Positions 26,394 through 38,190 are shown, numbered from the stretch's first letter. The stretch: 64,000 bases of DNA from Durusdinium trenchii (GCA_963970005.1 CAXAMN010000003.1:735993-799992); one strand, 5' to 3'. The notes: a model not told the origin generated them from the letters alone. Made by a program: numbers and translations.

Positions 26394-29097
26394 CTTGCAG
26401 CACAAGGTAACCAAGCACGCATTCTTTCGACACCCTGTGTGCAGGAAAACATGATCGAGATGCATTCGAGAACAAATCAACCAGAACACCTGCCTTCACT
26501 TTGGCTTCAGCTTTGGCACGCTGCACCTGAGCTGCCGTGAACTCCCCGCCGTGACTGGTGGACTCCGACCATCAATCTCCACCCCTCCTGTGGCCCGTGT
26601 TCCCCGTCGATGTCCACCTGGGCGTGTATTAAAAGCGGGAGCCTCCGAAGGCTCCGAACGACCCCTGGAAGAAGGAAAACCGGAAAACCTCGACTGAAAC
26701 AAAAAAACCATTGGGCCAGGGAGGATGGGGGAGGTCCCTTCATTGAACATCCACCCTCCACCACATCTTCGGCTCGTCGAGCCCCACGGCGTCCGGACAT
26801 CCTCTTCCAGCTCGCTGAGCTTCGTGGCCCGCAAGTCCTGGGGGCCCGGTCTTCGTCGGGGTCGGTCGAGTCGTGCCTGAATGGATTTGAGGTAAGCCCA
26901 TTGGAATAACCTTTTTTTAGTGGACCACCCATTGGATTCATGTTGCTTGACTTGCTTGACTTGCTTGACTTGGCTGGTGACTTCTCTTGCCGACTTCTCT
27001 TGGCTGGCACACGGTTGGTGGGGGAATTCTTGGTAAAGGAAGCGCACCGGTGGGGGCACCTGGGGCCGTTTTGCTTCGCCATGCCTCGTGCGATTCGGTT
27101 TCACGCCAAGTCTTGTTCAGACACACTGTTCAGCTTTGCAGGGTAGAACATGCAGGGTAGAGTGCCCACCTATTGAAGGCTTTGCGGTGCTCAAGCGCTG
27201 GAAGGAGATCAGAAACCATTGAAACCATTGAAACCATGGAATGGCCAGGGCAAGACTGCTGCGCAATGAGCCTTACGACTGAGCCTACCATGATCTCGTA
27301 GCTCCAAAAAACCGGCCGCATGTGGCACCAGTCTTCTTGTTTTCGTCCGCCAACTGGACCAAATCCAAAGTCGATCATCATCCCTGCTTGGACGCTTAGC
27401 AGAATTTGTCGCAACTCTGGTGAGGTGCCCCCCAGCCCCTCCTGCCGGACACTGGCAATCTTGGACTCCTTCTCCTCAGCAACAAAGGCAACAGCAGCAG
27501 GACGACACCTTCTCTTCTGATTTACGATCTTCCTGCGGATGTTTTCCTCCAGCATCCAGTAGAGGTCAAGGATGGTCAAGCCGTGATGATGAGCAGTTCT
27601 GGGGAAACAGCTTCAAAGCCAAACACCTTATATACCTCGTGTAAACGGAACAAAAAATAAGTGACAAAGACCATCAGGGACACAACTCTCCAACAGCAAA
27701 AAAATGGAATCCCTCGTGAATGAAAACTGCATATCCCTCTCGACTTGCGTTGGGTTGAAGGGTGCACACCACGCGGTCGGCCACGCTGGGCTGTGTGGCA
27801 AACCTGCACTTCAGGTCCTTCAGGTGTTCCAGAAGAACAATTCAACATGATGATGCCATTCCAAAAGTATGACTCAAAGAGTCAAATGACTCATTGATCT
27901 TCTTACTTGTTAATGGCATCATCACCCCTCAAACCGAAAAAGCCGAACACGCCGAACTCCCGCTGAACTCGCCAAGGAACATCCAGTTGCTGTCGGGCCT
28001 CATAGGCCTGCCGCTTCGCCCGCAGCAACGCCTGGGTCAACGCGGCACGTGTGCGAAGATGCCAGTTGACCAGCCTTTTGCTTCCACCCAGCGTCCAACT
28101 CATCATAGGGGGCCAACAGTTGGCCCAAGTCAAGGGGCCGGTGCCTTTCAGCTGCTTTTGGCTCTGTGGAGGCCCCGTAAGGGTGCAGCAATCCAGCCGA
28201 ACCCGACCCGCTTCCACGCCTGAAGGTCCTCCCGCAGCTGATCCAACACCACACCGGAGACGCCACTGCCCCCCTGCGTCGATGTCCGACCGACACCTTC
28301 TCCCAGAGACCGAGGCGTCTGACGCCCGAAATGGCTGGTTCCAGAGCTGCAAAGAGCTGCACCAAAATAGAACAATGATGTGAGACCCAAGTGGTGTTGG
28401 CAAGCTTCATCCGTGGAACACCTATGTTTTTGTCCACTCTCCAAGCCAGCCAGCTTGCCAGCTCGGGGCCTTCGCATTGGACAGCAGCTCCTTCATAGGA
28501 AGAAATTCCGGCAATCAGAATCCATCCAACTTCAATCTCCAAATGCATCCCACGGACATAGGAGAAGCCATGCCAAACCATGCCATGGTCACCAAGGCAC
28601 CTTGCTACTTACAACGACATAGGAGAAAAAAACTACAACGGTTCAGAGTGAGCTCTTTTTTTCAGGCCTTGCAGAATGGCAGAAGAAAGACTGAAAGACT
28701 ACAAGGCACATCATCCCCCCGTCCACCCCGGTCACACCCCTGTCACACCTGAACGCCCACCCGGTGTTCAGGCCTCCACAGGCGCCTCCAGGCGCCCTTC
28801 CACACCGTCCACACCCTGCGCCCGGTCCTGCAGGAGTTTGTCCTTCTTGGCGCTGTCACGCTCGGCACAGCGGATCTTCTCCCTCACGTTGCACGCCTCT
28901 GCTTGGACCTCCATCAGCCTCGCAAGCGCTCTTTGGAAGCGGGCTCGAGCGTGCTCCGGTCTCGCACGCGCGAGCGGTAGCGCACGCGGATGACCGGAGG
29001 CTCCCGGCTGATTCCGCAGCCGCAGCAAGTCTTCCAGCAAGGACTCCTCGCCGAAGAGACCCATCAACCCATCGAGAGGTTTTTTTGCACGAGCCAT
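26394..29097 (-). CDS. Probable small-exon host gene of unknown function
   Basis: Several minus-strand coding blocks have consensus acceptors (pyrimidine tract, CAG) and GT donors: 27289-27598 (310 bp, the best), 26490-26526 and 26394-26434 (short). A likely first exon begins with ATG at 29097. Further coding-like blocks without firm edges lie near 28200-28330 (VVLDQLREDLQAWKRVGFGW), 27960-28075 (RTRAALTQALLRAKRQAYEA) and 26790-26900 (Arg-rich). The pieces are charged and helical; none matches a domain I know. Exon phases were not chained, so this may be one gene or parts of two. Introns of about 50-600 bp and tiny exons fit dinoflagellate genes that have not been retroposed. Confidence 0.4.
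26943..26973. repeat. 9-bp tandem repeat (TTGCTTGAC)n
   Basis: Just over three copies in a likely intron. Confidence 0.8.
27289..27598 (-). CDS. Internal exon with strong splice sites
   Basis: The acceptor is TGTTTCCCCAG and the donor ATG|GTAGGC. The frame is open across 310 bp and encodes LTILDLYWMLEENIRRKIVN, a Lys/Glu-rich stretch, and LLSVQAGMMIDFGFGPVGG before the donor. The product is unknown. It is the most convincing host exon of this locus. Confidence 0.5.
28768..29097 (-). CDS. Candidate first exon, charged helical protein
   Basis: 109 codons from ATG at 29097 with strongly GC-biased third positions: MARAKKPLDGLMGLFGEESL, then an Arg/Ala-rich helix and a coiled-coil-like region (VREKIRCAERDSAKKDKLLQ). 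The stop at 28768 may be read only if the exon is not spliced; GAG|GC-type donors are present shortly before it. Function unknown. Confidence 0.4.
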   Translation of the reverse strand: MARAKKPLDGLMGLFGEESLLEDLLRLRNQPGASGHPRALPLARARPEHARARFQRALARLMEVQAEACNVREKIRCAERDSAKKDKLLQDRAQGVDGVEGRLEAPVEA

Positions 29098-31097
29098 TCC
29101 ATCCCTTCGGCTACCTGTTGGTGCAGCACCGCGCTAGGAACCAGGTGTTGACTCAAATGGATGTCAGAGGCTTGGCTCTGAAAGAAGAGTCTCCAGCATC
29201 CAAAAAAATGAGTTGGCCTGCGGGGAGCCTCACAAATCCCCCGCAGACCCCACTCGACCGTATTCGGATCCTTGTACCGGTGAGCTCTGTATAATAGAGC
29301 AGGTGTTTCCAGGACCTACATAAAAGATCGACATCCATCCACATCTGGAAGAAAGCGCATGGGCTTAGCCTCCAGCACAGCCTTCTAGCACGGCCTCTTT
29401 AGACATGTCTTCTGTGTGCTCGATTTCAGGCATCCAAGTTGTCCAAGATCCTCCCACGGTCCCATCAAGCTTTCATGTGCTAGTCTTAAACTTTACAGTG
29501 GATTCCATCTGAAAAAGAAGCTTTGGGCTTGGAAGCTCGAGGAATCCCCCAGTCAATTCTTCCCAGGAGCAACTTTTTTGTTGAACTCGGTGTGGTCCAG
29601 TGCTGTCCAGTCTCTTCTCATCCCTCCATCAGCCCGGCCTCATCAGCCCGGGGCGCACGGTCCTCATGGGCCTCGGCCGTTGGCACATGGAGAATTCACC
29701 ACCTGTTCTGCAGAGAAGAATGGTAGCAAGGAAAGTGCACTGTTTTCTGTCGTCTGAGCATGCAAGCGCCATTGCAGCGCATTTTTAGGCACTGGAGCAG
29801 AAGTCCTTCGTTATGAAAGCTATGAAATCGTGGTAGAAAGGACTTCACCCCGGCACACGCAAGGTGATGTGCCAAAGCCTGGAATGCGTGGATGGATTTT
29901 TGGACATGCCCTTCAACAAAAGACCTGCTGAGGAAGCTGTTGGTTCACCCCTCCTGACCCTTTACCATCTTTACAATGAGGCCCCCATCTTTTTAAGGAC
30001 AGGAAGAAAGAAAGAAAGAAAGGACAAAAGAATAACCAAACAAATCAAAACGAAAAGTCAGCTAAAGAAAAGGAAGAGAGTCGAAAGAGTGTCCTTTCCA
30101 AGAACCCCGCCCCGTCCACTGCGTAAGCCGCAGCGGAGAACACGCCGCAGCGTCTCACCCAAGAGCCCGGCCAAGCCCACGGCCGGACGCCGGCGTTCAC
30201 CGACCATGCCGGAGGGGGAACAGCTTGCAGAGCCTCCCCGTTCAACCGGCCCAACGCACATGACGAACCTAAAAAACATGTGTATCTGTGTATTATTTTT
30301 GTATATTATCTAATCTACACAAAGCTCATCTGCCACACCATCCATCAAGCGAAAGGACCAATGAAGCAGGGACCAACCTAGTGATGTTCAAAAACAAAAA
30401 ATAAGAGTGATGGCCAGGTGGTTCACTTGTCACACCTTGTTTTTCTGCAGCCAGCCTGCACAATCTTTAGAAAATATGTTGACACACTTTGGGGTCTTCA
30501 TCGCTGCTCTTCGCAGTCGCCAAATGTCCATGATCAACGGGCCCAACTAGACAATCTAGGATTATGTCGGGCGCGGCAGCCATAGATACAAGGAGCCAAA
30601 ATCATTTTATGAAGCAAAAAAACAAAATCAAAACAAAAGTAAAGCAAACAAAAAAGCAAAAAAATGTAGCTGTGCGTGTTTGTCGCTCTTTTTATGTGTG
30701 TTTTGCTTATATAATTTTCGCATTTATTTTCGCTTTTGCTTTGCTTTTTTTTTCCTAGGAGCGTACAGCAAATATTGCTGACGGGTAAAAGTTCTCATAA
30801 GTGCAGAAGTGGTACCAGGAAAAGGCAAAAAAAGCAAAACAACTGCAAAAACAAAGCAAACTGCGCTTCTTTTTCATTTTTATTTGCTTTTGTTTTACTT
30901 TCTTTTCACAAAAACAATATTTGATGGTTGGTCATGTATGGCTGCCATTGCCCAACATAAATCTAGGAGTGTCTTTCCTGTGGATGAACCTTGCTTCGGG
31001 ATTTGGCGGCTTGTGCAAGCAAATGAACTCCTGGCTGTGCAGAAAACACGCGCTGTGTTTTCAAGCGCAAAGGAACCCAACGCAACCTAGAATTCAG
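29098..31097. other. No recognised gene
   Basis: No gene I can support. A GC-rich block at about 30100-30250 is open on both strands and could be exonic, but neither strand gives a recognisable protein or clear splice sites. The A/T fold-back described separately occupies 30608-30903. Confidence 0.4.
30608..30903. repeat. Two A-rich/T-rich fold-back units with GCAAA / TTTGC words
   Basis: An A-rich stretch full of AAAGCAAA words (30608-30667) is followed by a T-rich stretch with TTTGC words (30690-30755). The arrangement repeats at about 30818-30862 and 30867-30905. The arms are loosely complementary, so each unit could fold back. Possibly remnants of a small foldback or MITE-like element. 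Confidence 0.4.
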
Positions 31098-31252
31098 AGG
31101 TTGCCGAAACGCTTGGCCAAGTTGACAACAGCTTCTTCGCCGGCGTCGACGTTGACCAGATGAGAGATGCAAAGGCATCACTTCTGCCGGACAAGTCTGG
31201 CAGATTCGGATTTTGGAAGCCAAGGAGCGAAGTGGTTCTTTCACCCCATTGA
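31098..31252 (+). CDS. Candidate terminal exon
   Basis: After an AATTCAG acceptor the frame reads VAETLGQVDNSFFAGVDVDQ, then MRDAKASLLPDKSGRFGFWK and ends at TGA 31250-31252. Codon use is coding-like and the hydrophobic/charged pattern looks like real protein. A coding-like block just upstream (about 30970-31045, PVDEPCFGIWRLVQANELLA) may be the preceding exon. No family recognised. Confidence 0.4.
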
Positions 31253-32006
31253 CTAGCTACCTTCATCTAGAGATTTCGATGAGAACTCTTCAGACTTAGT
31301 CTACTTAGTCTACCATGAATGTCATGAAGATCAGCCTCCGAAGCTTCAGCACACCCAAACACCCCTAACCTGGCACAGGTGGCACATGCTCTAGGCCGCC
31401 TTGCTGGCCAGGCTACACACGCTGCCGCAGTAGCTGAGCTGCAGCTCTGCAAACTACAAATACTGTCACTATCATACACTCACTAAACTCGGGCTGGCAT
31501 CAAGTTCCGGTTCAAGCGATTCCACATCCTGGCAGAAGATGATTCATGGTCCAAAGCTTCACAATATCGATAGAGAGTCCAGCGTCGAAAGAAAACACTT
31601 CCAGCGCTGACTGACTGATCTGAATAGGAAAAAAAACTAACTGAAATCCATTGGAGAGAATGGACACATGTAAAAGTTGGACACAGTTAATTTGGTCTGA
31701 AGGTCCACAAAACAAGGTCTGAATGACTTTGGACTCTGATCACTGAGACTCTTCCAGCTGCAAATCAACTCCCAAGAGCGAAGATCAACTCCCCAAGCTC
31801 GGCCTGGGCCTCCACTTGCATGGGGTGCGTCGGGTGCTTCGGGTGCTTCTGTCGGCACAACGGACCTGAGTCACGAAATCCCAGAAGAAAACTGAGAACA
31901 GTGTGTTGACCCATCAACCCCTACTTACAAAACAGACTCACTGCGGCGCTGCGGCACAAAAGAATTGGGAGTGAAACGGACTGGCTGAACGGATGCGCCC
32001 CAATCC

Positions 32007-32420
32007 ATGATCAGATGTGGATCCTCGTGTCTTACCCGTCTCGGTACCTGGGACACCTATCACGAGGTCTCAGAGGACCTCAGACGAGATGCATTCAATC
32101 TGCTGATCTTTCATGCCGAAGCCTTTGCAACACCAGTCAAACAAGCAGCGCCGGTGATAGCAATGCCCGCACTGGAGCTGCTTTGCGCCGGGTCGGATTT
32201 CGCTCAAACAAATGGCACAGGTGCCCTCCTCGCTGCTGCAAGGACAGTTCTACATGACATGCGTAGTTGTGGAGGCATCTTCCATTTTTGTCTTGTGACT
32301 TATTGCCTTGTGGATCCTTGTGGTCGTAGTTTCTTTATTGCAAACGCACATGCAAGATTTGAACAACTCTTCTCCAGTCTCCACATGAAAGGTTACTTTG
32401 ATCCGCATGAGGCCTCTTAG
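32007..32420 (+). CDS. Candidate exon-containing open frame
   Basis: The middle of this frame (about 32040-32270) looks like protein: RLGTWDTYHEVSEDLRRDAF, LLIFHAEAFATPVKQAAPVI and TNGTGALLAAARTVLHDMRS. The part after about 32275 looks less coding-like, and a donor-like AAG|GAC or CAG|GTG lies near there. No conserved domain recognised and exon edges are not established. It could belong with the 31.1 kb exon on the same strand. Confidence 0.25.
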   Translation: MIRCGSSCLTRLGTWDTYHEVSEDLRRDAFNLLIFHAEAFATPVKQAAPVIAMPALELLCAGSDFAQTNGTGALLAAARTVLHDMRSCGGIFHFCLVTYCLVDPCGRSFFIANAHARFEQLFSSLHMKGYFDPHEAS

Positions 32421-32781
32421 AAGACCTTTGGCATCATGGGTGACATGACAAAAGGTGGGTCCACTTCCTTGAAACCATGATCATGCGAGGTTCTACCAGG
32501 GTCCCCCATCCCCTCCTGCATCCAGCGGAGCTCAGGACAGCCATCAATGGCCGAAGTGGCGGCCATACGTTTCTTCTTTTGCCGGTCGCCGGTGACCACT
32601 GGCCTCTCCGTCCCAGTACGACTCGTGGTTGGAGCGCCTCCTGAACGAAGCTGGCATGGCTTGGGGATCTGCTTCGCGAGTCCTTGACTCGCTAGGTAAA
32701 AACCAACAACTTCCGACCACACCCCACAAAAATGCCCTCACTCCTAACTCCTCCCAAAACGTTCCCTTCTCCTAACATCTC

Positions 32782-32919
32782 CTAACGTCCTTTCTTTGAC
32801 CCCGAGGCCCGTCCTCCATCTCTCCGGAGGTTTCGGCAAAAGAGGCACGCCATGGCGATCCACAAGCTGGCACTCGAAGTGACCACCAGGCCGAAGGCAA
32901 TCAGCAACTCGGGCGTCAT
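32782..32919 (-). CDS. Small open frame with one membrane segment
   Basis: 45 codons from ATG at 32919: MTPELLIAFGLVVTSSASLW IA followed by a Cys and a basic tail ending GSKKGR. One clear hydrophobic helix followed by positive residues would fit the last exon of a type I membrane protein or a small tail-anchored protein. No neighbouring exons are firmly identified. Confidence 0.25.
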   Translation of the reverse strand: MTPELLIAFGLVVTSSASLWIAMACLFCRNLRRDGGRASGSKKGR

Positions 32920-34185
32920 GGCGATCGGATGGTGGGCCGCGGGTGGCCGTTCGGGTCGCCACGGGGGCAAGAGCGTGGTCTCCGGTGTGGGGGGAAGGTC
33001 CAGCGGTTTTTTCTGCTGTTTGGCAGTCTTCCAAGTTGTTGGTTCCATACTCCCCATTGGCATTCGCATTTGTCCTGAGGAAACCTGGTGCTGCAATCCA
33101 AGAAAAAGGTGTCATCTGCATTGTCCATTGTGCCCAGCTTCAGCCAGCATCTGAAATTGCTGCCTTTGAGAGTGGACATGTCCAAGTCGCCCTAAGTCTT
33201 CAATGCTCAGACCAAGGTTGCTCCAAGGGGCAGTTCCAATGTCATTATTTTCACTTGCACCTTTCGGAGCCACCCTTCCACCCGCACCTCCAACAAAAAC
33301 CGCACAGCAACGGAGGGCGCAGTCTGCTGAGCAGTCAAACTGCTGAGCCAGGGGCGATTGACCGGAGCGTTAAAAGAAGGTCTTTTGTGCTCTGCTAAAA
33401 GACTTCTAGTATCGGCATCGGAAACCCTTTGGATCTATTTCCGACTCTGAGGTTTTGGAGCTTTGGAGTGCGTTTTCCTGGACCATTGAGACTTGCAACA
33501 AACGCAACTTGCTGACCGCTGCCCAACTCCAACCACGAAGTGTTTGATTCATGTACACGTCAGCAGTACCAATATTGAGACTTGCACATGGCCTTACCAC
33601 ATTATTTTCTATGTCAACAAATTTGACAAAGTGTTTTTGCAAACCAGGTTGGGACAGGAATTCTATTCACAATTCTTTGGACTTGAGCCTGAGCAGCGAT
33701 CGAAACTTGACAACCGCAACAAAATAGGGTTTGAAGAGTTGAAATCCTTTGCAGTCACCCAACAACTAATGAAACGTTAATGTAACAATTGAATATCTGC
33801 ACCCGGAGAACTCGAACCCATCACAAAAGACTACAAAGGCCAACGAAACGGATCAATCAGCATTGGGCAACTCAGACTGTGTTTAGGTCGAGCGGTGCTG
33901 GCTTTGATCCGCTTCACGCATGCCAACACGCATCTTTGAATGGCACTAGTTTGGTTTGTTGTTTTGCAAACGGTCCCAAAAGAATCGCTATGGAAAAATT
34001 GTGGCTTTCGAAGAATCCATGTCGTATTCACAGCACTTAACCGCAGAGCCATCAGGGAGAGCATAAAATCCGCAAAATAAGCTTTTGGTGGCTTTGTAGA
34101 GGTTCAAGTTTTTGCCTCCGGGTCAGCAACCGAACGTGTAGTCGTGCTAAATTTTACAGTATTTCAAAAAACATGGCGGTGAGAG
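32920..34185. other. No recognised gene
   Basis: Only weak coding signals. A plus-strand frame ending at 33780 includes TRLGQEFYSQFFGLEPEQRS and a plausible C-terminus, but I see no firm exon edges. The remainder is unassigned. Confidence 0.35.
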
Positions 34186-34650
34186 AGGGGCTATAGATGG
34201 CGTTTTAGCCAAGTGGGTTCCAAATGTGCGCGGGTAAAAGTAGATGAAACCGGTGACTAAAAAGGCAGGGCTCTCAGAGCCATCTACTGAATTTTTTCCC
34301 GGTTCCCAAAAACAGCTGCGCCAGGTATGTTTTTCTCGTCTTGCTCCCTTCTTCCCAATTCTGTTTCTTTTAAGGGACCGAAAAGCAAAACAGATCAGAC
34401 TCAGAGAAAAAGAAGGAGAACCAAACGAGGAACTTAATGGGCAGTAGATGGCGCACATTGACAGCAGGAAGGAGGGCAGAGGAAAAGAGGAGGAGGAGGA
34501 GGAAAAGGAGCCACAAGGGGACTCACGCCAATCAGAGTGGGAAGGCGCAAAGCGTGAGGACAGGAAGGAAGGGAAAAGAGAGAAGGAGGAGGAGGAGGAG
34601 GAGGCGGAGGCGGAGGCGGAGGCGGAGAGCGGAGAGCGGAGAGTGGAGGT

Positions 34651-34762
34651 GGGGCAGGAAAGGGTTTACTGCATTCTACTGAGGAGGAGGAGGAGGAGGA
34701 GGAGGAGGAGCGCGCTGAACCCATTCAATTACAGTAGAATGCAGTAAACCCTTTCCTGCCCC
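34651..34762. repeat. Perfect 30-bp inverted repeat around an (AGG)n core
   Basis: Arms 34651-34680 and 34733-34762 are exact reverse complements (inner part AAAGGGTTTACTGCATTCTA) separated by 52 bp that start with a GAG/AGG run. A third copy of the arm with two differences lies at 35057-35086. The structure could form a cruciform and looks like a small foldback element that captured a purine repeat. Confidence 0.85.
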
Positions 34763-34820
34763 TCCCTCGCCCTCCTCCTCCACCGCCTCGTCCTCCTGCT
34801 CCTCCTCCAGGAGTGGATGC

Positions 34821-35330
34821 TTCTGCGCACGCAGTAGATGGCGCAAACTGACATCCATGGTGGGAAGTAGGCGACAGCGCCGGAGGACGGGAGGGACTGG
34901 GCGACATTTGTGGAGAGGGGAAAAGAAGAAGATGAGGGAGGAGATGGGAGGAGAAAAGGAGAGACCAAAGAGGAGACAGGAAAGAACGAGAACAAAATCA
35001 GGAACTCAATGCAAAGTAGATGGCGCACACTGCCAGTCAAAGCGGGAAGGGGAGGTGGGGCAGGAAAGGGTTTATTGCATTCTATTGTAAATGATCCAGG
35101 AGCCGGTGCTTCTGTGCACGCAATAGATGGCGCAAACTGACATCCATGGTGGGAAGTAGGCGACAGCGCCCGAGGGTGGGAGGGAGTGGGAGAAATTGGT
35201 GGAGAGGGGCAAGAGGAGATGAGGGAAGAGATCGGGGGAGACAAGGAAGACCAGAGAGGAGAAAGGGAAGAAGAAGAACAACGCGCAGTAGATGGTGCAC
35301 ACTGACAATCAGAGCGGGAAGGCGCGCACT
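34821..35330. repeat. Two tandem ~290-bp composite repeats
   Basis: The unit from 34821 (TTCTGCGCACGCAGTAGATG, then CATCCATGGTGGGAAGTAGG and GACAGCGCC) recurs from 35111 with a few substitutions; the offset is 290 bp. The distal, purine-rich part is less conserved. Confidence 0.8.
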
Positions 35331-35580
35331 TCTGTGACTCCAGGATGAACTGCAGAAGCAGGCAGATGCTACAGTAGAGGCACATTGCGCTTCTGTAGTA
35401 TATGAATGTATCTAACATGACTGCGGCAATCAACTGGAGCTTGACTGTGTGGGTTTGGCTGCACTTTAGGTCGGTGCCATGTACTTTAAAACGTGCAGCA
35501 GAACGAGGAAAAGTAGATGGCATCTCGACGTCGATTTTTGGACCACTCACCGCCAAGTACTCTCAAACTAGGGTACAACC

Positions 35581-35628
35581 GATATATATATATATATAGT
35601 TGTAAATATACATATATATATTTTTTTT
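35581..35628. repeat. (TA)n microsatellite
   Basis: Two TATA runs separated by GTTGTAAATATACA, followed by a T tract. Confidence 0.9.
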
Positions 35629-35688
35629 GGTCTATATTTCACTTTTCCGACCCTGTGCACATGGATGTCAATGTTATGTAGGCTATGA

Positions 35689-35716
35689 TGCTGATGATGA
35701 TGATGATGATGATAAT
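35689..35716. repeat. (GAT)n microsatellite
   Basis: About eight GAT units with minor interruptions. Confidence 0.9.
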
Positions 35717-36137
35717 GATAGCGCTGATGATTTGTTGGTGAGTTGTTGATGTGACGACAGAAGATACTATGGGAGGGGGACTGGTTTCGTTCGTGTGATC
35801 AGTAGAACACAACGGTGATGAGTTGTTGATGCGACGAGAAAAAAAGTTCGGCGGGGTTTGGGGGGGCTGGCTTCGTTCGTGTGATCAGTCGAACACGATG
35901 GTGGTGAGTTGAGCGAAAGATTCGGACGTGGCAGTAGCGCTTCCTGCACACAGGTGTAAACAACCTGACGCCACTGTGCACCAAACAACTGTCAAAGGAC
36001 ATGTGAAAAAGCGGCACACAAACGCGCGAATTTTTCGTCGCATGTCCGATGAGTTCTTGCATCTGTTTCAATACAAAAGTCATGAAATGACACCCCAAAA
36101 CGCACTATTTTGATACGCAAACGGGCTGCAATAAGGT

Positions 36138-37240
36138 CTACACATTGATCTGCACAGAAAATGGTTCGCACTCCTTCTGGGCGATGTGAGATTTCAAACA
36201 TGTCTCTTTGAGCTCACTCTGCCACCGTAGGCCATTTTCTTCCATTCCATTCTTATATATCTCTGCCTCTGCAGGCTTGGTTGGTTCTTTCAGGAACTGG
36301 GTTCCTGGAACGTACTTTTGCTGGGTCAGCATCTGGATGATCTCTCCTGTACTCTGCTATTTCAAGTAGTTCTTCGTATTTTTCTCGTTCTTTCTCACAT
36401 GTACCTGCAGAATCTTGTTTTCCTATCCCTAGTAAGTTCCATTCCTGTACTTACATGTCCTCAATTTGTGCCTGAAGTTTACCACACACATCTGCGTCGC
36501 CTGCATCCTTAAAAATTCTGATCTCATGGACAAATTTTTGTTTCCCACTTAAAATGTTCTGTTTAATGGTCCCCTCATGGCTTTGCTCCTTCATTGGCCG
36601 CCTGTAGCGTTACTCTGAGTTTCCAAATTCCTTCTGGCTAAGAAGTTCCCTGCGTTGATCTCACTCATGATGTTGTAGCTGAGGATAGTTTGTGCAGTTG
36701 GCATTTTTCTTTTTACGAAGCCTCCATTCAGGATCAATCCACTGTGAATCCTTTTGACATAGTCTTGAAGTGTTTCTAACTGCTCTTCAAGTTCTTCTTC
36801 TGTCCTTTAACGTTATCAATTCGCTTGTCAATTCTCTTAGCTCTAGTTTCATAGAACTTTCGTGAAACGATTTGTTTGAACAAAAGCTGCCAGTAGGGCC
36901 TCAAAAGATCACTGATGCAAAACCAAAAATGTTTGCTCAATGATCATGACATCCAGAAATTCCATTCTTCTTTGGATAACCACTGTGTCCAATCGACACT
37001 GGATATTGTCTCTTTTCAGGAACGCTGCCATTCTCACAAGCATCTTGGCAATCTTGTTGACCTCTCCTGCAAAGCTCTTTCTCTCCTCACACACCTTTCT
37101 CCAATGCTCTCCTGTCCTTGTTCGGTCTTCAGACTTTGCCGTTGTCCTTCACGTGGGCTTGCAGTGTCTTCAGCCTGGTCAACCACGGCATTCAAGAAGA
37201 CAGCCTTCATGGAGCTGCCTGGGTGCTGTTGGTGAAAGCA
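36138..37240 (-). pseudogene. Decayed coding sequence of unknown origin
   Basis: On the minus strand protein-like fragments follow each other in order but in different frames and with stops: FAGEVNKIAKMLVRMAAFLK and VIQRRMEFLDVMIIEQTFLV near 36.9-37.1 kb; MPTAQTILSYNIMSEINAGN and FLARRNLETQSN near 36.65 kb; and KNGMEENGLRWQSELKETCL near 36.2 kb. They are charged and helical. No family recognised. It may be a retroposed gene copy that has decayed. Confidence 0.3.
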
Positions 37241-38040
37241 GTTTGAGTCGTCAAACCAAAAAATGGCTTGCTTGCGTCACAGAAATTGACCTGCAAAACC
37301 TACTACCTTGAGCAAGGGTTACAAACGTCCCACACAAACGAAAGCGTGGAAAGTGTCAAACATTGAAATACAAAAACCTCACAGCGAAAGCTTCACAAAC
37401 CACTTGGATATGAAGCGTTGCTGTTCTCAAAACAGTTCTTCTGCACACAACTGGCTGTGAACTGATCGCCGCCACACACTTTTGAGGTCAAGTGTCAACA
37501 CCACTCTGCTGCACAGAACTCTTCTCGCCTCGTCTTCAAACACTTCTTGCAGACATGAAAGCGGAACAAAGCACGAACTTTAGCATGATGCATCATGGCT
37601 GCAGAGTGTCAGGCGCAACACTGTTTCCTTTCCAGTTTGACGTATGAATCACGCACATCGAGCAAATCAGCAGCAATCGCGGCCTCCATTGAACGGCGAC
37701 GAAAATCATGAACCGCGCGCCCAAGCGGACAAAGGCAGTCAGCTTGCACGCAAAAACCCTGAGCATCCGCTATTGATTACAATCAAAACAATTGATCCAA
37801 TAGGGCTCATATTCAATACAACCAATTGATTCTATAGACTCTAAACTCAATTAGAAAATGTTTGTTTTCCTGGCATCAAAATCAATGAAATCAGAACAAA
37901 ATCAATTAGCAAATCAATAAGACTCACATAGCAAACAACCATTTTCATAGTATATATATACATATATTAAGCTTTCTTTTTCCCATCCATATTAGTTGAT
38001 CAGTCAGCTTGGAACTTTGTCCAAAGCTCACCCAGAAGAA
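37241..38040. other. No recognised gene
   Basis: AT-richer DNA with no gene I can support. 37760-37960 has many AATCAATT-like words and a short TATATA run but no clear repeat unit. Confidence 0.4.
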
Positions 38041-38042
38041 GT

Positions 38043-38190
38043 TACCTTTTCCAAGGTCCTTGCTCAGAGCTTTTCCAAAGTCCTTGCTCAGACCTTTTCC
38101 AAAGTCCTTGCTCAGACCTTTTCCAAAGTCCTTGCTCAGACCTTTTCCAAAGTCCTTGCTCAGACCTTTTCCAAAAGTCCTTGCCCAGAC
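38043..38190. repeat. 24-bp tandem repeat carrying the TTTTCCAA word
   Basis: Six copies with TTTTCCAA at 38047, 38071, 38095, 38119, 38143 and 38167, exactly 24 bp apart, then a decayed seventh. The unit reads CCTTGCTCAGACCTTTTCCAAAGT with small changes. 24 bp keeps reading frame and encodes an eight-residue repeat (WKRSEQGL) on the minus strand. Confidence 0.9.

Larger units (their letters stand above)
34194..35520. repeat. Interspersed TAGATGGCGC repeat family
   Basis: The word TAGATGG occurs at 34194, 34445, 34835, 35017, 35124, 35289 and 35514, and inverted at 34279-34285. It is mostly within GCAGTAGATGGCGCA followed by AACTGACA or CACTGACA. Between copies lie (AGG)n-type purine runs. 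Open frames here are low-complexity artefacts. Confidence 0.8.

Noticed and set aside
33795..33830. tRNA-like T-arm (GGTTCGAG on the minus strand)
   Set aside because: The flanking bases do not form a T stem, and no D or anticodon arm could be placed.
34434..35556. Pro/Ser-rich and Arg/Glu-rich open frames
   Set aside because: They translate (AGG)n and related purine repeats; low complexity with no domain.
36235..36249. Spliced-leader-like word CCGTAGGCCATTTTC
   Set aside because: It needs an inserted base and lacks the GGCTCAAG end; it also lies within an apparent minus-strand coding relic.
38043..38190. CRISPR-like regular array (24-bp repeats)
   Set aside because: Units are back-to-back without unique spacers, and the context is a eukaryotic genome.
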